Assembly (NCBI GenBank): GCA_963820775.1
Contig: CAWGBF010000008.1
Span: 558,001-622,000 of the forward strand
Source: Roseiarcus sp963820775
Lineage (GTDB): Bacteria > Pseudomonadota > Alphaproteobacteria > Rhizobiales > Beijerinckiaceae
Direction: 5' to 3'
Length of the DNA: 64,000 bases
Shown here: positions 38,421 to 48,075 of the stretch, piece after piece
How positions within the stretch are numbered: position 1 is the first letter of the stretch
How the letters are laid out: each line of letters begins with the position of its first letter
Notes under the pieces: model-generated
Told to the model about the DNA's origin: nothing
The model's input: only the letters and a program-made list of their open reading frames with translations
Databases searched by the model: none
Program-made: the position numbers and the translations under genes

Positions 38421-39704
38421 GGACGCTTCTAAGAACCTCGCGCCTTCCAGCATTTTCTGATTCACTCCCAGGTGGAGTGGGAGGCGAATCGATGCGCGGC
38501 CAGGGGGGACTTTTCGACGTCGACGAGCGGCTGAAGCGGCTGAGCGATCTCGGCGATCAGTTGCAGGCTTTCGCAGCGGCGGTCGATTTCGAGATTTTCC
38601 GGTCCGAGCTGACGCGGGCGCTGGCCTACTCGGACGGCTCGCAGGGCGGCCGACCGCCGTTCGACCCTGTGATGATGTTCAAGATCCTGGTGATCCAGGC
38701 GGCCAACACCCTCTCGGACGAGCGTACCGAGTTTCTGATCAACGACCGCCTGTCGTTCATGCGGTTTCTCGGGTTGAGCCTATCCGATCGGGTTCCCGAC
38801 GCTCGCACGATCTGGCTGTTCCGGGAAAAGCTGACCAGGGCCGAGGCGATTAAGCCACTGTTCGACCGGTTCGACGCGGCGCTGCGCGAGGCTGGCTACG
38901 TCGCTATGGGCGGCCAGATCGTCGACGCCTCGCTGATCGCCGCGCCCAAGCAGCGCAACACCGAGGAGGAGAAGAAGGCGGTCAAGGAGGGGCGCATTCC
39001 GCAGGCCTGGAAAGCCCAGCCAGCCAAGCTCCGGCAGAAGGACCGTGACGGGCGCTGGACGGTCAAGTTCAGCAAGGCCAAGGCCAGGCCGGATGGGACG
39101 GTTCCTCCGGTCGACATCGCTATTCCGACATTCGGCTACCAAAACCATGTCTCGATCGACCGCGAACATGGGCTGATCCGGCGGTGGGAGGCGACCGACG
39201 CTGCGGCCTACGAGGGCGCGCGGCTGCGTGAGGGGCTGCTCGACAAGACCAACACCGCGAGCGCCGTCTGGGCCGACACGGCCTACCGCTCGAAGGCCAA
39301 TGAGGCGTTCCTCGAAAAGAATGGGTTCGTCAGCCGCGTCCATCGCAAGAAGCCGGCGGGCCGGCCCATGCCGGAGACGACGCGGCGCGCCAACGCGCTC
39401 AAGTCCAAAGTCCGCTCCGGCGTCGAACACGTCTTCGCCGTGCAGAAGGACAAGATGGACCTCTTCGTCCGCACCATCGGCATCGCCCGGGCGAAAACCA
39501 AGATCGGCATGGCCAACCTCGTCTACAACTTCCGCAGGCTCGTCTTCCTCGATCGTCTCGCTGCCGCCTGACCCCCGCGCCGGGGGCCGCCCGGTCGCCG
39601 CAGCATGCGGCGCCCTATGCCGCATCCAAAACCGAGATCCCGCACCTCAAAATCGCGTCACTCGACCCGTCTCCGTCCGGAAAAACGCGTTTATAGAACC
39701 GTCC
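38421..39704 (+). mobile_element. IS5-family element of a second type, 1284 bp, inside the IS630 element
   Basis: Ends GGACGCTTCTAAGAACC and, inverted on the right, GGACGGTTCTATAAACG. Flanked by a 4-bp direct repeat AGCT (38417-38420 and 39705-39708). Removing the element and one AGCT rejoins MTQL-HLDEISRNVA of the IS630 transposase. It is unrelated in sequence to the 1503-bp IS5 copies. Confidence 0.9.
38492..39571 (+). CDS. IS5-family transposase (IS5 group)
   Basis: 359-residue DDE transposase. MRGQGGLFDVDERLKRLSDL at ATG 38492, preceded by GGGAGG. N-terminal GRPPFDPVMMFKILVIQAAN, LSFMRFLGLSLSDRVPDART, IWLFREKL; catalytic Asp in GGQIVDASLIAAPKQRN, second Asp in AVWADTAYRSKANEAFLE, Glu in RSGVEHVFAVQKDKMDLF. 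Ends VYNFRRLVFLDRLAAA. Intact and full length, so this is probably the youngest insertion of the nest. Confidence 0.92.
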   Translation: MRGQGGLFDVDERLKRLSDLGDQLQAFAAAVDFEIFRSELTRALAYSDGSQGGRPPFDPVMMFKILVIQAANTLSDERTEFLINDRLSFMRFLGLSLSDRVPDARTIWLFREKLTRAEAIKPLFDRFDAALREAGYVAMGGQIVDASLIAAPKQRNTEEEKKAVKEGRIPQAWKAQPAKLRQKDRDGRWTVKFSKAKARPDGTVPPVDIAIPTFGYQNHVSIDREHGLIRRWEATDAAAYEGARLREGLLDKTNTASAVWADTAYRSKANEAFLEKNGFVSRVHRKKPAGRPMPETTRRANALKSKVRSGVEHVFAVQKDKMDLFVRTIGIARAKTKIGMANLVYNFRRLVFLDRLAAA

Positions 39705-40307
39705 AGCTTCACCTCGACGAAATCTCACGCAATGTCGCTGAGGGCGCCCACGCCGTCCTGCCGCTCGATCGCGCCGGATGGCATACGACAGGCAAGCTCG
39801 ACGCGCCCAAAAACATCACGCCGATCTTCCTGCCTTCTCGAGCCCCGGAGTTCGAACCCGGTCGAAAACGTCTGGCAGTATCTCCGTCAGAATTGGATCT
39901 CAACACCGTCTTCGAAAACTACGACGCCATTGTCGACGCCGCATGCGCCGCTTGGCGAAAGCTGACCGCCAAGCCGGAAACCATCACATCCATCGGCATG
40001 CGCGACTGGGCGCACGTCGGTCAGCCGCTATGACCCTTGGTATTAAGCTTATTTTTCTGCAACCCGAAAGCAGATGACCGACCACTCTGCCATGATATAG
40101 CCGCAGGGCTTTCGGCGAAAACCCAATGGAGAATAAACAAAACATTCAACACATCCTATGATGTTACTCTAGTTAACAGTTAAATACGGCGCAACCCGTG
40201 CGCGAAAATGCGTCCTCGGGGTCCCGGCCCAGCCGCGACGCCTCCGTTCGCTCACAAACACTGCGGTTTCTCCGGCCGCAACGACCGACCAAAGAAGAGA
40301 AAAGGCG

Positions 40308-40906
40308 TTATGGGCTGCGCCACGCGGTGAGCAGCCAGCAGATCCAGATTGCCGGCGCAAAGAAGGCGCCAAAAGGTAGCCTTGCACTGAGGTCGAACCC
40401 GTCGCCCCGTAGGCGGGCGTACAGCGCTGCGGCGAGCGCGGACACCGCCGCGATCTCGACGACGACGGGCAAGAAAGCCCAGTCGAGCCACACGCCGGCG
40501 ACTGCCGCCAGCTTGACGTCGCCGAGGCCCATTCCCTCCACTCCCCGCAGCGTCCGATAGCCCGCGCGAAAGGCGAAAAACAAGAGCGAACATAAGGATC
40601 GCGCGAACGAAGAGCTGGCAAGATTACGATCGCCGGCGCGGCCTCCGCCCCTACCCCAGCCGCAATGAGACCCGCGATGAAGGCCAACGCGTTCAATTCG
40701 TCGGGGATGATCATCCGGCGGTGGTCGACGACTGCGATCGCGAGCATCAGTCCGGCTAGGATGGCGCCGGCGGCGCCGCTCCATCCCGGCGCGGCGGCGA
40801 CGCTCGCCGAAACCGCGCCGGCGCCGACGGCGCCGATGAAGACCGCGTCGACAGCGCCCGACCGCGCCAAACGATGGCTAAGACTTCTCGGCGGTTCGGC
40901 CGTCAC
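40308..40906 (-). pseudogene. Prepilin peptidase (A24 family), one frameshift
   Basis: Membrane aspartyl protease that trims and may methylate the leader of type II pseudopilins. GTG 40906 starts MTAEPPRSLSHRLARSGA and overlaps the gspD stop by four bases (GTGA). The first catalytic Asp is in AIAVVDHRRMIIPDELNALA. After a shift near 40605 the second lies in EGMGLGDVKLAAVAGVWLDW, the GxGD hallmark. The chain ends FFAPAIWICWLLTAWRSP. It is about 200 residues, lacking the N-terminal methylase extension of classical GspO/PilD, as in short CpaA-like enzymes. Confidence 0.82.
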
Positions 40907-43255
40907 TGCACAGGTCGGGAGAGGACGTTAAGCATAGACGGCAGGGTAAGCGCTTGGGTTTTTCCGCCTCGCATCTTTGAGCGAAGCTCCTCGGCGACCA
41001 TCGAGGCGTCGGCGCCGTCCCGGATGATTTGTGGTCGAATGAACATGATGAGCTCGGTCCGAACCTGGCTCTTGTCCGTCGTCCCGAAAGCCGCGCCGAC
41101 GATACGGAAGCTGATTGAGAATCGGCACGCCCCCCCGCGATTTCGTCTGGTTGTCTTGGATCATACCTGCGAGCAGCACCGTTTGGCCAGAGACGACTGA
41201 GATCGTGCTTTTCACCTCGCGCGTCGAAATCGTGGGGGTGAGAGTAGGTCCCGTCGGCTCGCTGACCAGCTGGTCGATGTCGAGCATAACCGACCCGTTG
41301 TAGTTCACGTGCGGCTGGACGTGCAGGATGACGCCTGTGTTTTTGTAGTCGATTGTGTTGACGACGGCGTTGTTGGCGCTGAGCACGTTCGCGCTACCGG
41401 TCGATATCGGAACCTGATCACCCACCTCGAGCGATGCATCGCCATTGTCGACGACCACAAGCGAGGGATTGGAAAGGATCTTGACGTCGGTTATCGCCGA
41501 AAGCGCGTTGATGACGACGCGCGGGGACGCGGGGTTGCCGGCGATGATATTGAGGCCGCCCGACAAGCCCGGTCCCTGTGGTCGATGAGCCGTTGTTCGA
41601 GGCGACGTTGTTGATGATGCTCGGCATCGTTCCCGACACCGTATTGGAAACCGCGCCGCCGGAGAGGAAAAACTGCACCCCGTAGTTGAGCTGATCGTTC
41701 AGCGTCACCTCGGCGATCGTGACGTCGATTGCGACCTGCAATTTCGGCCGATCGAGCTGAATGAGCGTCCGTTCGATGAGCTTATATTCGTCGGGTCTCG
41801 CATAGATGAGCACCGAGTTGTTAAGCAAATCGGCCGTGATCCGGACATTGGGCAACTGCGGCCCGCCAGATCCGCCCTGGCCCAGCGCGTTGAGTTCAGA
41901 GTTGAGCGCCGCGACTGGAACCCCGCCGAATTGCGCGGCGGCGCTTCGCGGATTTGCGCCTTCACCCGGCGAACTGGGACCACTGGAATTGGGCGAGGCT
42001 CCGCCTCCGCCCGACGACGCCCGCCGAACGACGCTCCGCCCAACGAGCCTCCACCCGCTCCAGCCGCTAGGCCCGACAACCCGCCTGTCAGCCTGTCGGC
42101 GGCCGTCATCGCTTTTACGCCGGAACCCGGAGCGATCTCGTTCGTCGGCGATTCTGCGGACACGCCGCCGTTGGTCACGAAGATCTGCTGCAACAATTGG
42201 GCGATTTGCTTGGCGTCGCCATAGCGCACTTTGTAGACCTTGACGCTCGCGCTCGACGTCGACGGCTCGTCGAGCCTATAGATCCAGCGCGAGGCGGCGC
42301 GGAGCAATTCGGGCTTCGAGGCGACGACCAGAATGGAGTTCAGTCGCGAGACAGGTTGGAATTTCACCAGCCCATGGCCGAGGCCCGAATCGCCCGAGTC
42401 CATGATCTTTTCGAGTTCGCCGACGATCGGTTCGGGCGTGCTGTTCTGGACTGGATACATGCCGACGGATTGCCCTCGCAGCCAATCGACGTCGAAGCTG
42501 CGAACCGTGTCCATGGCCGATTGACGCTCGCTTCCAGTTCCCACCACGATCAGGAGCTTGCCGCTCGGATCGGTTCGAATGGCGCCGGGACGCGTGGCGA
42601 AGCCTTCAAGCAGTTTCGCCAGCGTCGTTCCGGAGACATACTGCAGCGGGATCACCGTCAGGCCAAATCCGGGCTCCGCGCTGCCCGACCCATCGAACGC
42701 TCCGACTCCGCCGTCGTTAGCGGGCGCTATGCGATAACCGGACGCGCTCCGGATCATGACCAGATTGTTCGCGCTCAATGCGCTCTCGAGCACATATAGC
42801 ATGTCCTTCTTCTCGACCGGCCGACCGGAGGAGAGACTGATCGAACCCTGGGCTCGAGGGTCGATCACATAGCCGACGCCGAGGACATCGCCGAGAACCG
42901 ACTTCGCCACTTGCGACACGGGCGCGTTCTCAAAGTTCAGCGTGTAGCCCCCCGCCGCAGCGTTCACCCCGTCGCCCCCTGCTCCGGCTTCGACGTCCTT
43001 CGAGGGTTGCGATGCGGCGGGCGGAGACGCTGGCGACCCGAAAAATGAGAATGCTTTGGGCGGACTTGCGCCGCCGGTGTCGACGGTGGCCGTGGGCTGC
43101 GGATATCGAGGCCGCAGATCCGCGGCGTGCATAATGTCAGCGGCGTTCGGCGGCTCGTCTCTACCCTGCTCAAGATAGGTTGTGTTGCAAGCCCCGACGA
43201 GCAGCGTGCCAACGGTCGCCAAAGCGCCGAGGCAGACGAGATGAACAACGCCCAT
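40903..43255 (-). pseudogene. gspD: Type II secretion secretin GspD, three frameshifts
   Basis: Outer-membrane channel of the type II secretion system. ATG 43255 gives MGVVHLVCLGALATVGTLLV then GAC, a lipobox-like leader. An N0 domain (YTLNFENAPVSQVAKSVLGD), N1-N3 domains (VIPLQYVSGTTLAKLLEGFA; VQNSTPEPIVGELEKIM; VYKVRYGDAKQIAQLLQQIF) and the secretin core (DVTIAEVTLNDQLNYGVQFF; LSNPSLVVVDNGDASLEVGD; VSGQTVLLAGMIQDNQTKSR) follow. Breaks occur near 41960, 41570 and 41115; the first is in a Gly/Ser/Pro-rich loop. The true end, SMLNVLSRPVQ, stops at 40903. Repaired length is about 785 residues. Confidence 0.85.
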
Positions 43256-43819
43256 ATTGCGGGCCTGCGGACGTCCAGCCAAACAAGCGCCCCCCTTGCA
43301 ACGCACACAAAAATTCGTTGACGCGAGTTGCTGATAAAAAACCCAATCTGCGGAGAAAGTAAATATGGAGTTCGTGACAAAGTGGCGCGAGGACCGCCCC
43401 GACGAGAACAAAAGCAGATATGTTATACAGATATGTTATACAGATATATTGGTCAGTGATCAGTGGTTTATCCCACAGGTGGTGGGCTTGGCGACGCGCC
43501 ATCCGAGCGGGAACGGCCATGTAGCCGCTGCTTTTAACGATCTGCGTCAGCTTTCTCTTAGCAAAGCCCTCTTAAGGCAAATCTGAAGCTCAAGACGTCA
43601 CAGTCGCGCCACAATATAGCCGCTATTGTTGCGCGAAAAATTCACTCGGGAAGGCGAACCGATATTAGGCGATCCGCGCTTGGAAGATCGGCCCAGCTCC
43701 CGCGTTTTCTGGAGGAATCCCTCCTGCGTTCGGGAAGGACTTGAGCAATCTAAACCGTACTCCGTTCGGCGCGTTCCTTTCCCGCCGGCCCGGTGTAGGG
43801 AAGTTCTTGCGGAATCACG
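43256..43819. promoter_or_regulatory. Divergent gspD/gspE intergenic region with 13-bp tandem repeat
   Basis: 564 bases separate the two halves of the type II system. AGATATGTTATAC occurs twice in tandem (43416-43428, 43429-43441), followed by a partial third AGATATATT. The AT-rich repeats are the most likely promoter or regulator-binding place for one or both transcripts. No convincing gene is seen in this interval. Confidence 0.5.
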
Positions 43820-45538
43820 ATGAACATTGTGCGAAACAACACGAGCGAATTCGAATTTTCCGTGGAGCCGATCGCTGGCTTCATAAAGCATTTGAACGAC
43901 AATCTTTTTCAGAACGCCGACGTCAAAGTCTCGGAGATGGGCTGGAACGTTGGCCAATCAATTCGATCAATTTGGGAATCCTGCGATCTTTCCGCCAACG
44001 AATTCGCTGACGAGGTCGCCGCGTATTACCGACGGCCCCGGATGACGCTGCCGGAGCTCTTGGCTTTCCCTTCGCTTGTTGAGCGTTTTACCAGACGCTT
44101 CCTGCGTGAAACCATGATCTTTCCCTATGACGTCGGCGGCGGACGTTTTGGTCTCGCGGTCGCCGATCCGACCGATATCGCGGCGCAAAGAGGCGCTGAA
44201 ATCGTGCTAGGCGGTCCGGTCGCAGTCTCGATCGCCTCTTTTGAAGATATCGGCGCGGCGCTGTCCGAGCGGCTGGGGTCGGACGAGGATGGACCGTCGG
44301 CGTCATCCTCCATTTTAGCTTCCGGGGCTCTCGAGGAAAGCGTCGACAGCTTGCGCGATCTCGCGAGCGGCGCGCCAGTCGTGCGCGCGGTCAATGACCT
44401 TGTGGAAAAAGCAATCGAGCTTCGAGCAAGCGATATACACATCGAACCGATGCGCAATGGGCTGACGGTGCGCATGCGCGTCGACGGACTGCTGAGGGCA
44501 GTGCCCGCGCCTGCGCACGCACTGCCCCAGGCTTTAATTTCGCGCATCAAGATCTTGGCGGGTCTCAACATTGCGGAGCGGCGGCTACCCCAAGACGGCG
44601 CAGCGCGGCTCGAGGCCGCCGGGTTCAATCTGGATGTCCGCGTCGCCATCATGCCGACCCAGCACGGCGAGTCCGCCGTCGTTCGTCTGCTGCCGCGAGA
44701 TAAAGGCCTTCTTGACATCGCCAAGCTTGGACTGCGCCCCCACGACGAGCGCAAACTTCGGCACCTCCTAGACTTGCCACACGGCATGATCGTGATCACC
44801 GGTCCGACCGGAAGCGGTAAAACGACCACGCTGGCGACAATGCTCTCCGCGCTCAACACGCCTTCGCGCAAGATATTGACCATCGAAGATCCGGTCGAGT
44901 ATGAGATCGCCGGCGTCAATCAGTCTCAGGTAAAACCTGCGATCGGCCTCACCTTCGCCTCTGCCTTGCGGGCCTTCGTTCGGCAGGACCCGGACGTGAT
45001 CATGGTGGGCGAGATCCGCGACGCCGAGACGGCGAACATCGCCATTCATGCGGCGCTGACCGGCCATCTCGTCTTGACGACGCTGCACACGGAAACCGCG
45101 ATTGCCGCGGCGCCGAGGCTTCTCGATCTGGGTGTAGAGGCATTCCTGCTGAAGTCGACGTTGCGCGGCATCATCGGGCAGCGGCTTGTCCGCATTCTGT
45201 GTGATCGCTGCAAGTCGCGGAAGGAAATCTCCGCAGCGGATTTCGACTCCGATCCGCGCTACGAAGCTTGTGGGCTTTCGGTCGGAGAGGCAGTTTTCGA
45301 ACCGAGGGGATGCGAGCGGTGCGCCGGAGTGGGCTACCGCGGCAGAGTGGGCGTGTTCGAGGCGCTAGAGGTCGAGGGCGAGGTCCGTAGTTGCATTGGC
45401 CAGCAGATCGACGCGATCGCTCTCGATCAAGCCGCTCGGCGCACCGGACTGACAACGATGATGGACGATGCAATCGCCAAGTGCCGCGACGGCGTGACCA
45501 CGGTCGCAGAGGCCTTGCGAGTGACGACGGCGCGGTGA
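43820..45538 (+). CDS. gspE: Type II secretion ATPase GspE
   Basis: Cytoplasmic ATPase that powers pseudopilus assembly. It is 572 residues. N-terminal N1E-like domain (to about residue 150), then ASDIHIEPMRNGLTVRMRVD, RLPQDGAARLE, Walker A GPTGSGKTTTL, Asp box ILTIEDPVEYEI, Walker B DPDVIMVGEIRDAETANIAI and His box GHLVLTTLHTETA. The zinc-binding four-cysteine module is seen as CDRC and, 40 residues on, CERC. The first gene of the gspE-N operon, four bases from gspF. No frameshift. Confidence 0.94.
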   Translation: MNIVRNNTSEFEFSVEPIAGFIKHLNDNLFQNADVKVSEMGWNVGQSIRSIWESCDLSANEFADEVAAYYRRPRMTLPELLAFPSLVERFTRRFLRETMIFPYDVGGGRFGLAVADPTDIAAQRGAEIVLGGPVAVSIASFEDIGAALSERLGSDEDGPSASSSILASGALEESVDSLRDLASGAPVVRAVNDLVEKAIELRASDIHIEPMRNGLTVRMRVDGLLRAVPAPAHALPQALISRIKILAGLNIAERRLPQDGAARLEAAGFNLDVRVAIMPTQHGESAVVRLLPRDKGLLDIAKLGLRPHDERKLRHLLDLPHGMIVITGPTGSGKTTTLATMLSALNTPSRKILTIEDPVEYEIAGVNQSQVKPAIGLTFASALRAFVRQDPDVIMVGEIRDAETANIAIHAALTGHLVLTTLHTETAIAAAPRLLDLGVEAFLLKSTLRGIIGQRLVRILCDRCKSRKEISAADFDSDPRYEACGLSVGEAVFEPRGCERCAGVGYRGRVGVFEALEVEGEVRSCIGQQIDAIALDQAARRTGLTTMMDDAIAKCRDGVTTVAEALRVTTAR

Positions 45539-45542
45539 TCCA

Positions 45543-46769
45543 ATGCCGACCTTTCAATATCGCGCTCTGACGCCGATCGGCGAAATTGTTACAGGCTCGC
45601 TTGACGCGACCAGCGTGGCCGAGGTCAATCGACGCGTCGAATATCTGGGATTGATTCCGATCGAGGCGGCGGCCGCGCGGAGCGAGGCTAAGTTCGGGAG
45701 CCGCGCCGTGTCCTCGGCGTTGCCGTCGTTGACACGGCCGCGACCGGAGGACGTCACCATTTTCACCAACGACCTCGCTCTGCTGCTTCAGACCGGAGCT
45801 CGGATAAACGATGCGCTTAAACTTCTAGCGACCGACCTAGAGATGAGCCGTATGCGGCCAACAGCGGCGGCACTCGCCGGCTCAATCCTTTCCGGAGAGA
45901 GTTTCGGCGAAGCGATCTCCAGACACCCTAAAGTTTTCCCGCCAGTTTACGTAGCGCTAATTCGTATCGGCGAGACCTCCGGCGCGCTGGTGACGGTTCT
46001 CGAAGCACTGGCGGCAGAGCGGCAACGCTCGGAGGCGCTGTCGCGGCGCGTCAGCGATGCGCTGCGCTATCCCGCTTTTCTCTTGTTCGCCGCTGGCGCG
46101 GTCCTAATGTTTTTCCTGAACTTCGTCCTCCCGCAATTCGCTAACGTCTTTCGCGACTTCGACGCCAAGCTCGATCCAGTGCTGACCACATTCCTTGGTT
46201 TATCGGATTTCATGCGCGCGAACGGCCAGACGATTGCCGTCGTGGTTGTCGTCGGCCTTCTGGCCGTCTGGATAATTTTGCGGCGGCGCTCCACGCGCGG
46301 ACCAGTCGTCCGCGCGCTGGCGCGCTTGCCGATCGTGCGTCCGATCATGGACTACCACCGCACAGGGCGGTTCTGCCGGAGCCTAAGCCTGATGCTGTCA
46401 AGCGGAGTTATGTTGCCTTCCGCGTTGCGCATTCTGGTTGACACAATGGAAGCGACCGGGACCCCTGAACAGTGGTCAAATATCGTCGACAAGGTACGCC
46501 ACGGCGGAAAGCTCTCGGACGCGCTTACGGCGACGCGCGCTCTGCCGCCGATGGCGATTAGAACGCTGCGTCTGGGAGAAGAATCCGGTCAGTTGGCGAC
46601 GCTGGCGGGGCGTGTTGCCGAGTTTTACGAGGCGAAACTTCAGCGAAGCCTCGATCGCGCCATCGGGATCGTTGGGCCGCTTGCCATCATTGTCATCAGT
46701 CTGATCGTGGGCGGCCTGATCGTGTCGGTGATGACGGCGCTGCTATCTGTCTATCAAGTCGTCGATTAG
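45543..46769 (+). CDS. gspF: Type II secretion inner-membrane platform protein GspF
   Basis: Polytopic inner-membrane protein organising the assembly platform, 408 residues with two T2SSF repeats. MPTFQYRALTPIGEIVTGSL at the start. First repeat: EDVTIFTNDLALLLQTGARI, LIRIGETSGALVTVLEALA, membrane helix LFAAGAVLMFFLNFVLPQFA. Second repeat: FCRSLSLMLSSGVMLPSALR, TLRLGEESGQLATLAGRVAE, last helix GPLAIIVISLIVGGLIVSVM. Directly after gspE and 10 bases before gspG. Confidence 0.94.
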   Translation: MPTFQYRALTPIGEIVTGSLDATSVAEVNRRVEYLGLIPIEAAAARSEAKFGSRAVSSALPSLTRPRPEDVTIFTNDLALLLQTGARINDALKLLATDLEMSRMRPTAAALAGSILSGESFGEAISRHPKVFPPVYVALIRIGETSGALVTVLEALAAERQRSEALSRRVSDALRYPAFLLFAAGAVLMFFLNFVLPQFANVFRDFDAKLDPVLTTFLGLSDFMRANGQTIAVVVVVGLLAVWIILRRRSTRGPVVRALARLPIVRPIMDYHRTGRFCRSLSLMLSSGVMLPSALRILVDTMEATGTPEQWSNIVDKVRHGGKLSDALTATRALPPMAIRTLRLGEESGQLATLAGRVAEFYEAKLQRSLDRAIGIVGPLAIIVISLIVGGLIVSVMTALLSVYQVVD

Positions 46770-46779
46770 GAGACCAACA

Positions 46780-47232
46780 ATGATCACAAGTGCTCTCCGG
46801 CGTTCGGTCGCCCGCGCGAGAAATCACGAATTGGAGGCCGGCTTCACCCTCGTCGAAATGCTGGTTGTCATCGCCATCATCGGCCTGGTGGTGGGACTGG
46901 TCGGCCCTCGCGTGCTGAACTATCTCAGCGAGTCGAAGGTGAAGGCGGCGAAGATCCAGATTGAAAGCTTCTCCGCCGCGCTCGACCTCTATTATCTCGA
47001 CAATGGCGCCTATCCAGCCTCAAGTGATGGCCTGACTGCACTGGTGCAGCGTCCGCCTTCGGCGCTCGCTTGGAACGGGCCTTACCTCAAGACCGGTTCG
47101 GTGCCCGCGGATCCGTGGGGTCATCCCTATGTCTACAAGGTTCCAGGCGACCACACGCCGTATGAGATCAACTCCTATGGGGCGGGCGGTGTCGGCAACT
47201 CGCAAAGCCTGATCAGAAGCGCATCGCGATAA
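46780..47232 (+). CDS. gspG: Major pseudopilin GspG
   Basis: Main subunit of the type II pseudopilus, 150 residues. The prepilin leader ends in G before FTLVEMLVVIAIIGLVVGLV, with Glu at +5 needed for assembly. The C-terminal globular part has LDLYYLDNGAYPASSDGLTA and the calcium-site region ADPWGHPYVYKVPG then NSYGAGGVG. The leader is unusually long (about 21 residues: MITSALRRSVARARNHELEA). Overlaps gspH by one base. Confidence 0.95.
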   Translation: MITSALRRSVARARNHELEAGFTLVEMLVVIAIIGLVVGLVGPRVLNYLSESKVKAAKIQIESFSAALDLYYLDNGAYPASSDGLTALVQRPPSALAWNGPYLKTGSVPADPWGHPYVYKVPGDHTPYEINSYGAGGVGNSQSLIRSASR

Positions 47233-47693
47233 TGCCGCGGACCAACGCTCAGGCCGGGTTTACGCTGATCGAAGTCGTCTGCGTGCTGGCGATCATCGGA
47301 CTTCTCGCAGCGCTCGTTCTGCCGGCGATTCCGCGCGGCACGTCGCAAGCACGGCTCGCCGGATACGCCGTCGAGGTCGCCGCCCTGCTAAAGGGCGACC
47401 GCAACGCCGCTATACGCAGTCACGCGCAGGTGGCGACATCGCTCGACGCGGAGAGACGAATTGTCGTCTCGGGCGCCACGGCGTCCATCGTCGAAATTCC
47501 TGCCGACGTAACCTTCGAGGCGCTGCTTGCGCGGCGCTGTGGCGACCGGCGCGTCGGCGCGACGATCGATTTCTTTCCGAGCGGCGCGTCGTGCGGAGGC
47601 GTAGTCAGTATCGCGCGACAGGGTTTCGGATATCAGATTCGCGTCAACTGGCTCACGGGAGGCGTCGAAGTTGTACCAACCGGCAAATCCTGA
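47232..47693 (+). CDS. gspH: Minor pseudopilin GspH
   Basis: 153 residues. Prepilin cleavage after QAG, then FTLIEVVCVLAIIGLLAALV, with Glu+5, and a helical stretch GYAVEVAALLKGDRNAAIRS typical of GspH. C-terminal beta part with ATIDFFPSGASCGGVVSIAR, the conserved FxxxGxxxGG pattern. ATG 47232 overlaps the gspG stop by one base and the gene overlaps gspI by 23 bases. Confidence 0.9.
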   Translation: MPRTNAQAGFTLIEVVCVLAIIGLLAALVLPAIPRGTSQARLAGYAVEVAALLKGDRNAAIRSHAQVATSLDAERRIVVSGATASIVEIPADVTFEALLARRCGDRRVGATIDFFPSGASCGGVVSIARQGFGYQIRVNWLTGGVEVVPTGKS

Positions 47694-48075
47694 AGGCCGT
47701 GGAATCGCCGGCTTTACCCTGATCGAGGCGCTGGCCGCGCTGGCGGTGATGGGAGCCGGGTTGGCAGCGATCGGGCCGTTGGCAAGCTCCAGCCTGCGTG
47801 CTGGCCTTTATGCCGAACGACATCTTGCGCAGATCGAAACTGCTCGCAAGATCATAGCCGGCATGCCGTCTCGCGAGGCGCTTCCTGTCGGGCGCCTCAC
47901 GGGCGCTATCGACGCGCACGCCTGGCGCATCGATTCAACGCTCATCGGCGCGCCTGCCGCGGTTGGCGATGCGCTCTGGACTCCGCAACGCATTGAGGTG
48001 TCGGTGCAGTCGCCATCCGGCGCAATGCTGAAAATCGAGACTATTCGACTGCGCAGGCAGGCGACAAAGAAATGA
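47671..48075 (+). CDS. gspI: Minor pseudopilin GspI
   Basis: 134 residues. TTG 47671 is the likely start (YQPANPEGRGIAG then FTLIEALAALAVMGAGLAAI, Glu+5). The rest matches GspI: YAERHLAQIETARKIIAGMP, AHAWRIDSTLIG and RIEVSVQSPSGAMLKIETIR. Starts inside gspH and overlaps gspJ by four bases (ATGA), so it is probably translated by coupling. Confidence 0.88.
   Translation: MYQPANPEGRGIAGFTLIEALAALAVMGAGLAAIGPLASSSLRAGLYAERHLAQIETARKIIAGMPSREALPVGRLTGAIDAHAWRIDSTLIGAPAAVGDALWTPQRIEVSVQSPSGAMLKIETIRLRRQATKK

Larger units (their letters stand above)
36253..40033 (+). pseudogene. IS630-family transposase, split by two insertion sequences
   Basis: Three exons-like pieces. First piece (36253-36327): MPSAVRLREDYSAGELRTLA to RRSKD. 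Second (37726-38420): DVSQSRRLLSLAAVRDGMD, GGMDRQTLRDWVHRFDASG, then in another frame VIAERLGVDFHPRYVGKLL, ARIGQKNGLVRQWARRGT and YDNAYLFGAICPARG up to DMTQL. Third (39705-40033): HLDEISRNVAEGAHAVLPL, DRAGWHTTGKL, ITPIFLPSRAPE, VFENYDAIVDAACAAWRKL and RDWAHVGQPL. Excising each IS with one target duplication rejoins the pieces exactly. Extra small indels exist near 37960, 38150 and 39860. Confidence 0.88.
36161..40043 (+). mobile_element. IS630-family element carrying two nested IS insertions
   Basis: The ends are ATACCAAGGG (36161-36170) and its inverted repeat CCCTTGGTAT (40034-40043). Inside is an IS630 transposase gene cut twice, by an IS256-family element at 36328-37725 and an IS5-family element at 38421-39704. 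Without these insertions the element is about 1.2 kb, normal for IS630. Confidence 0.82.
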
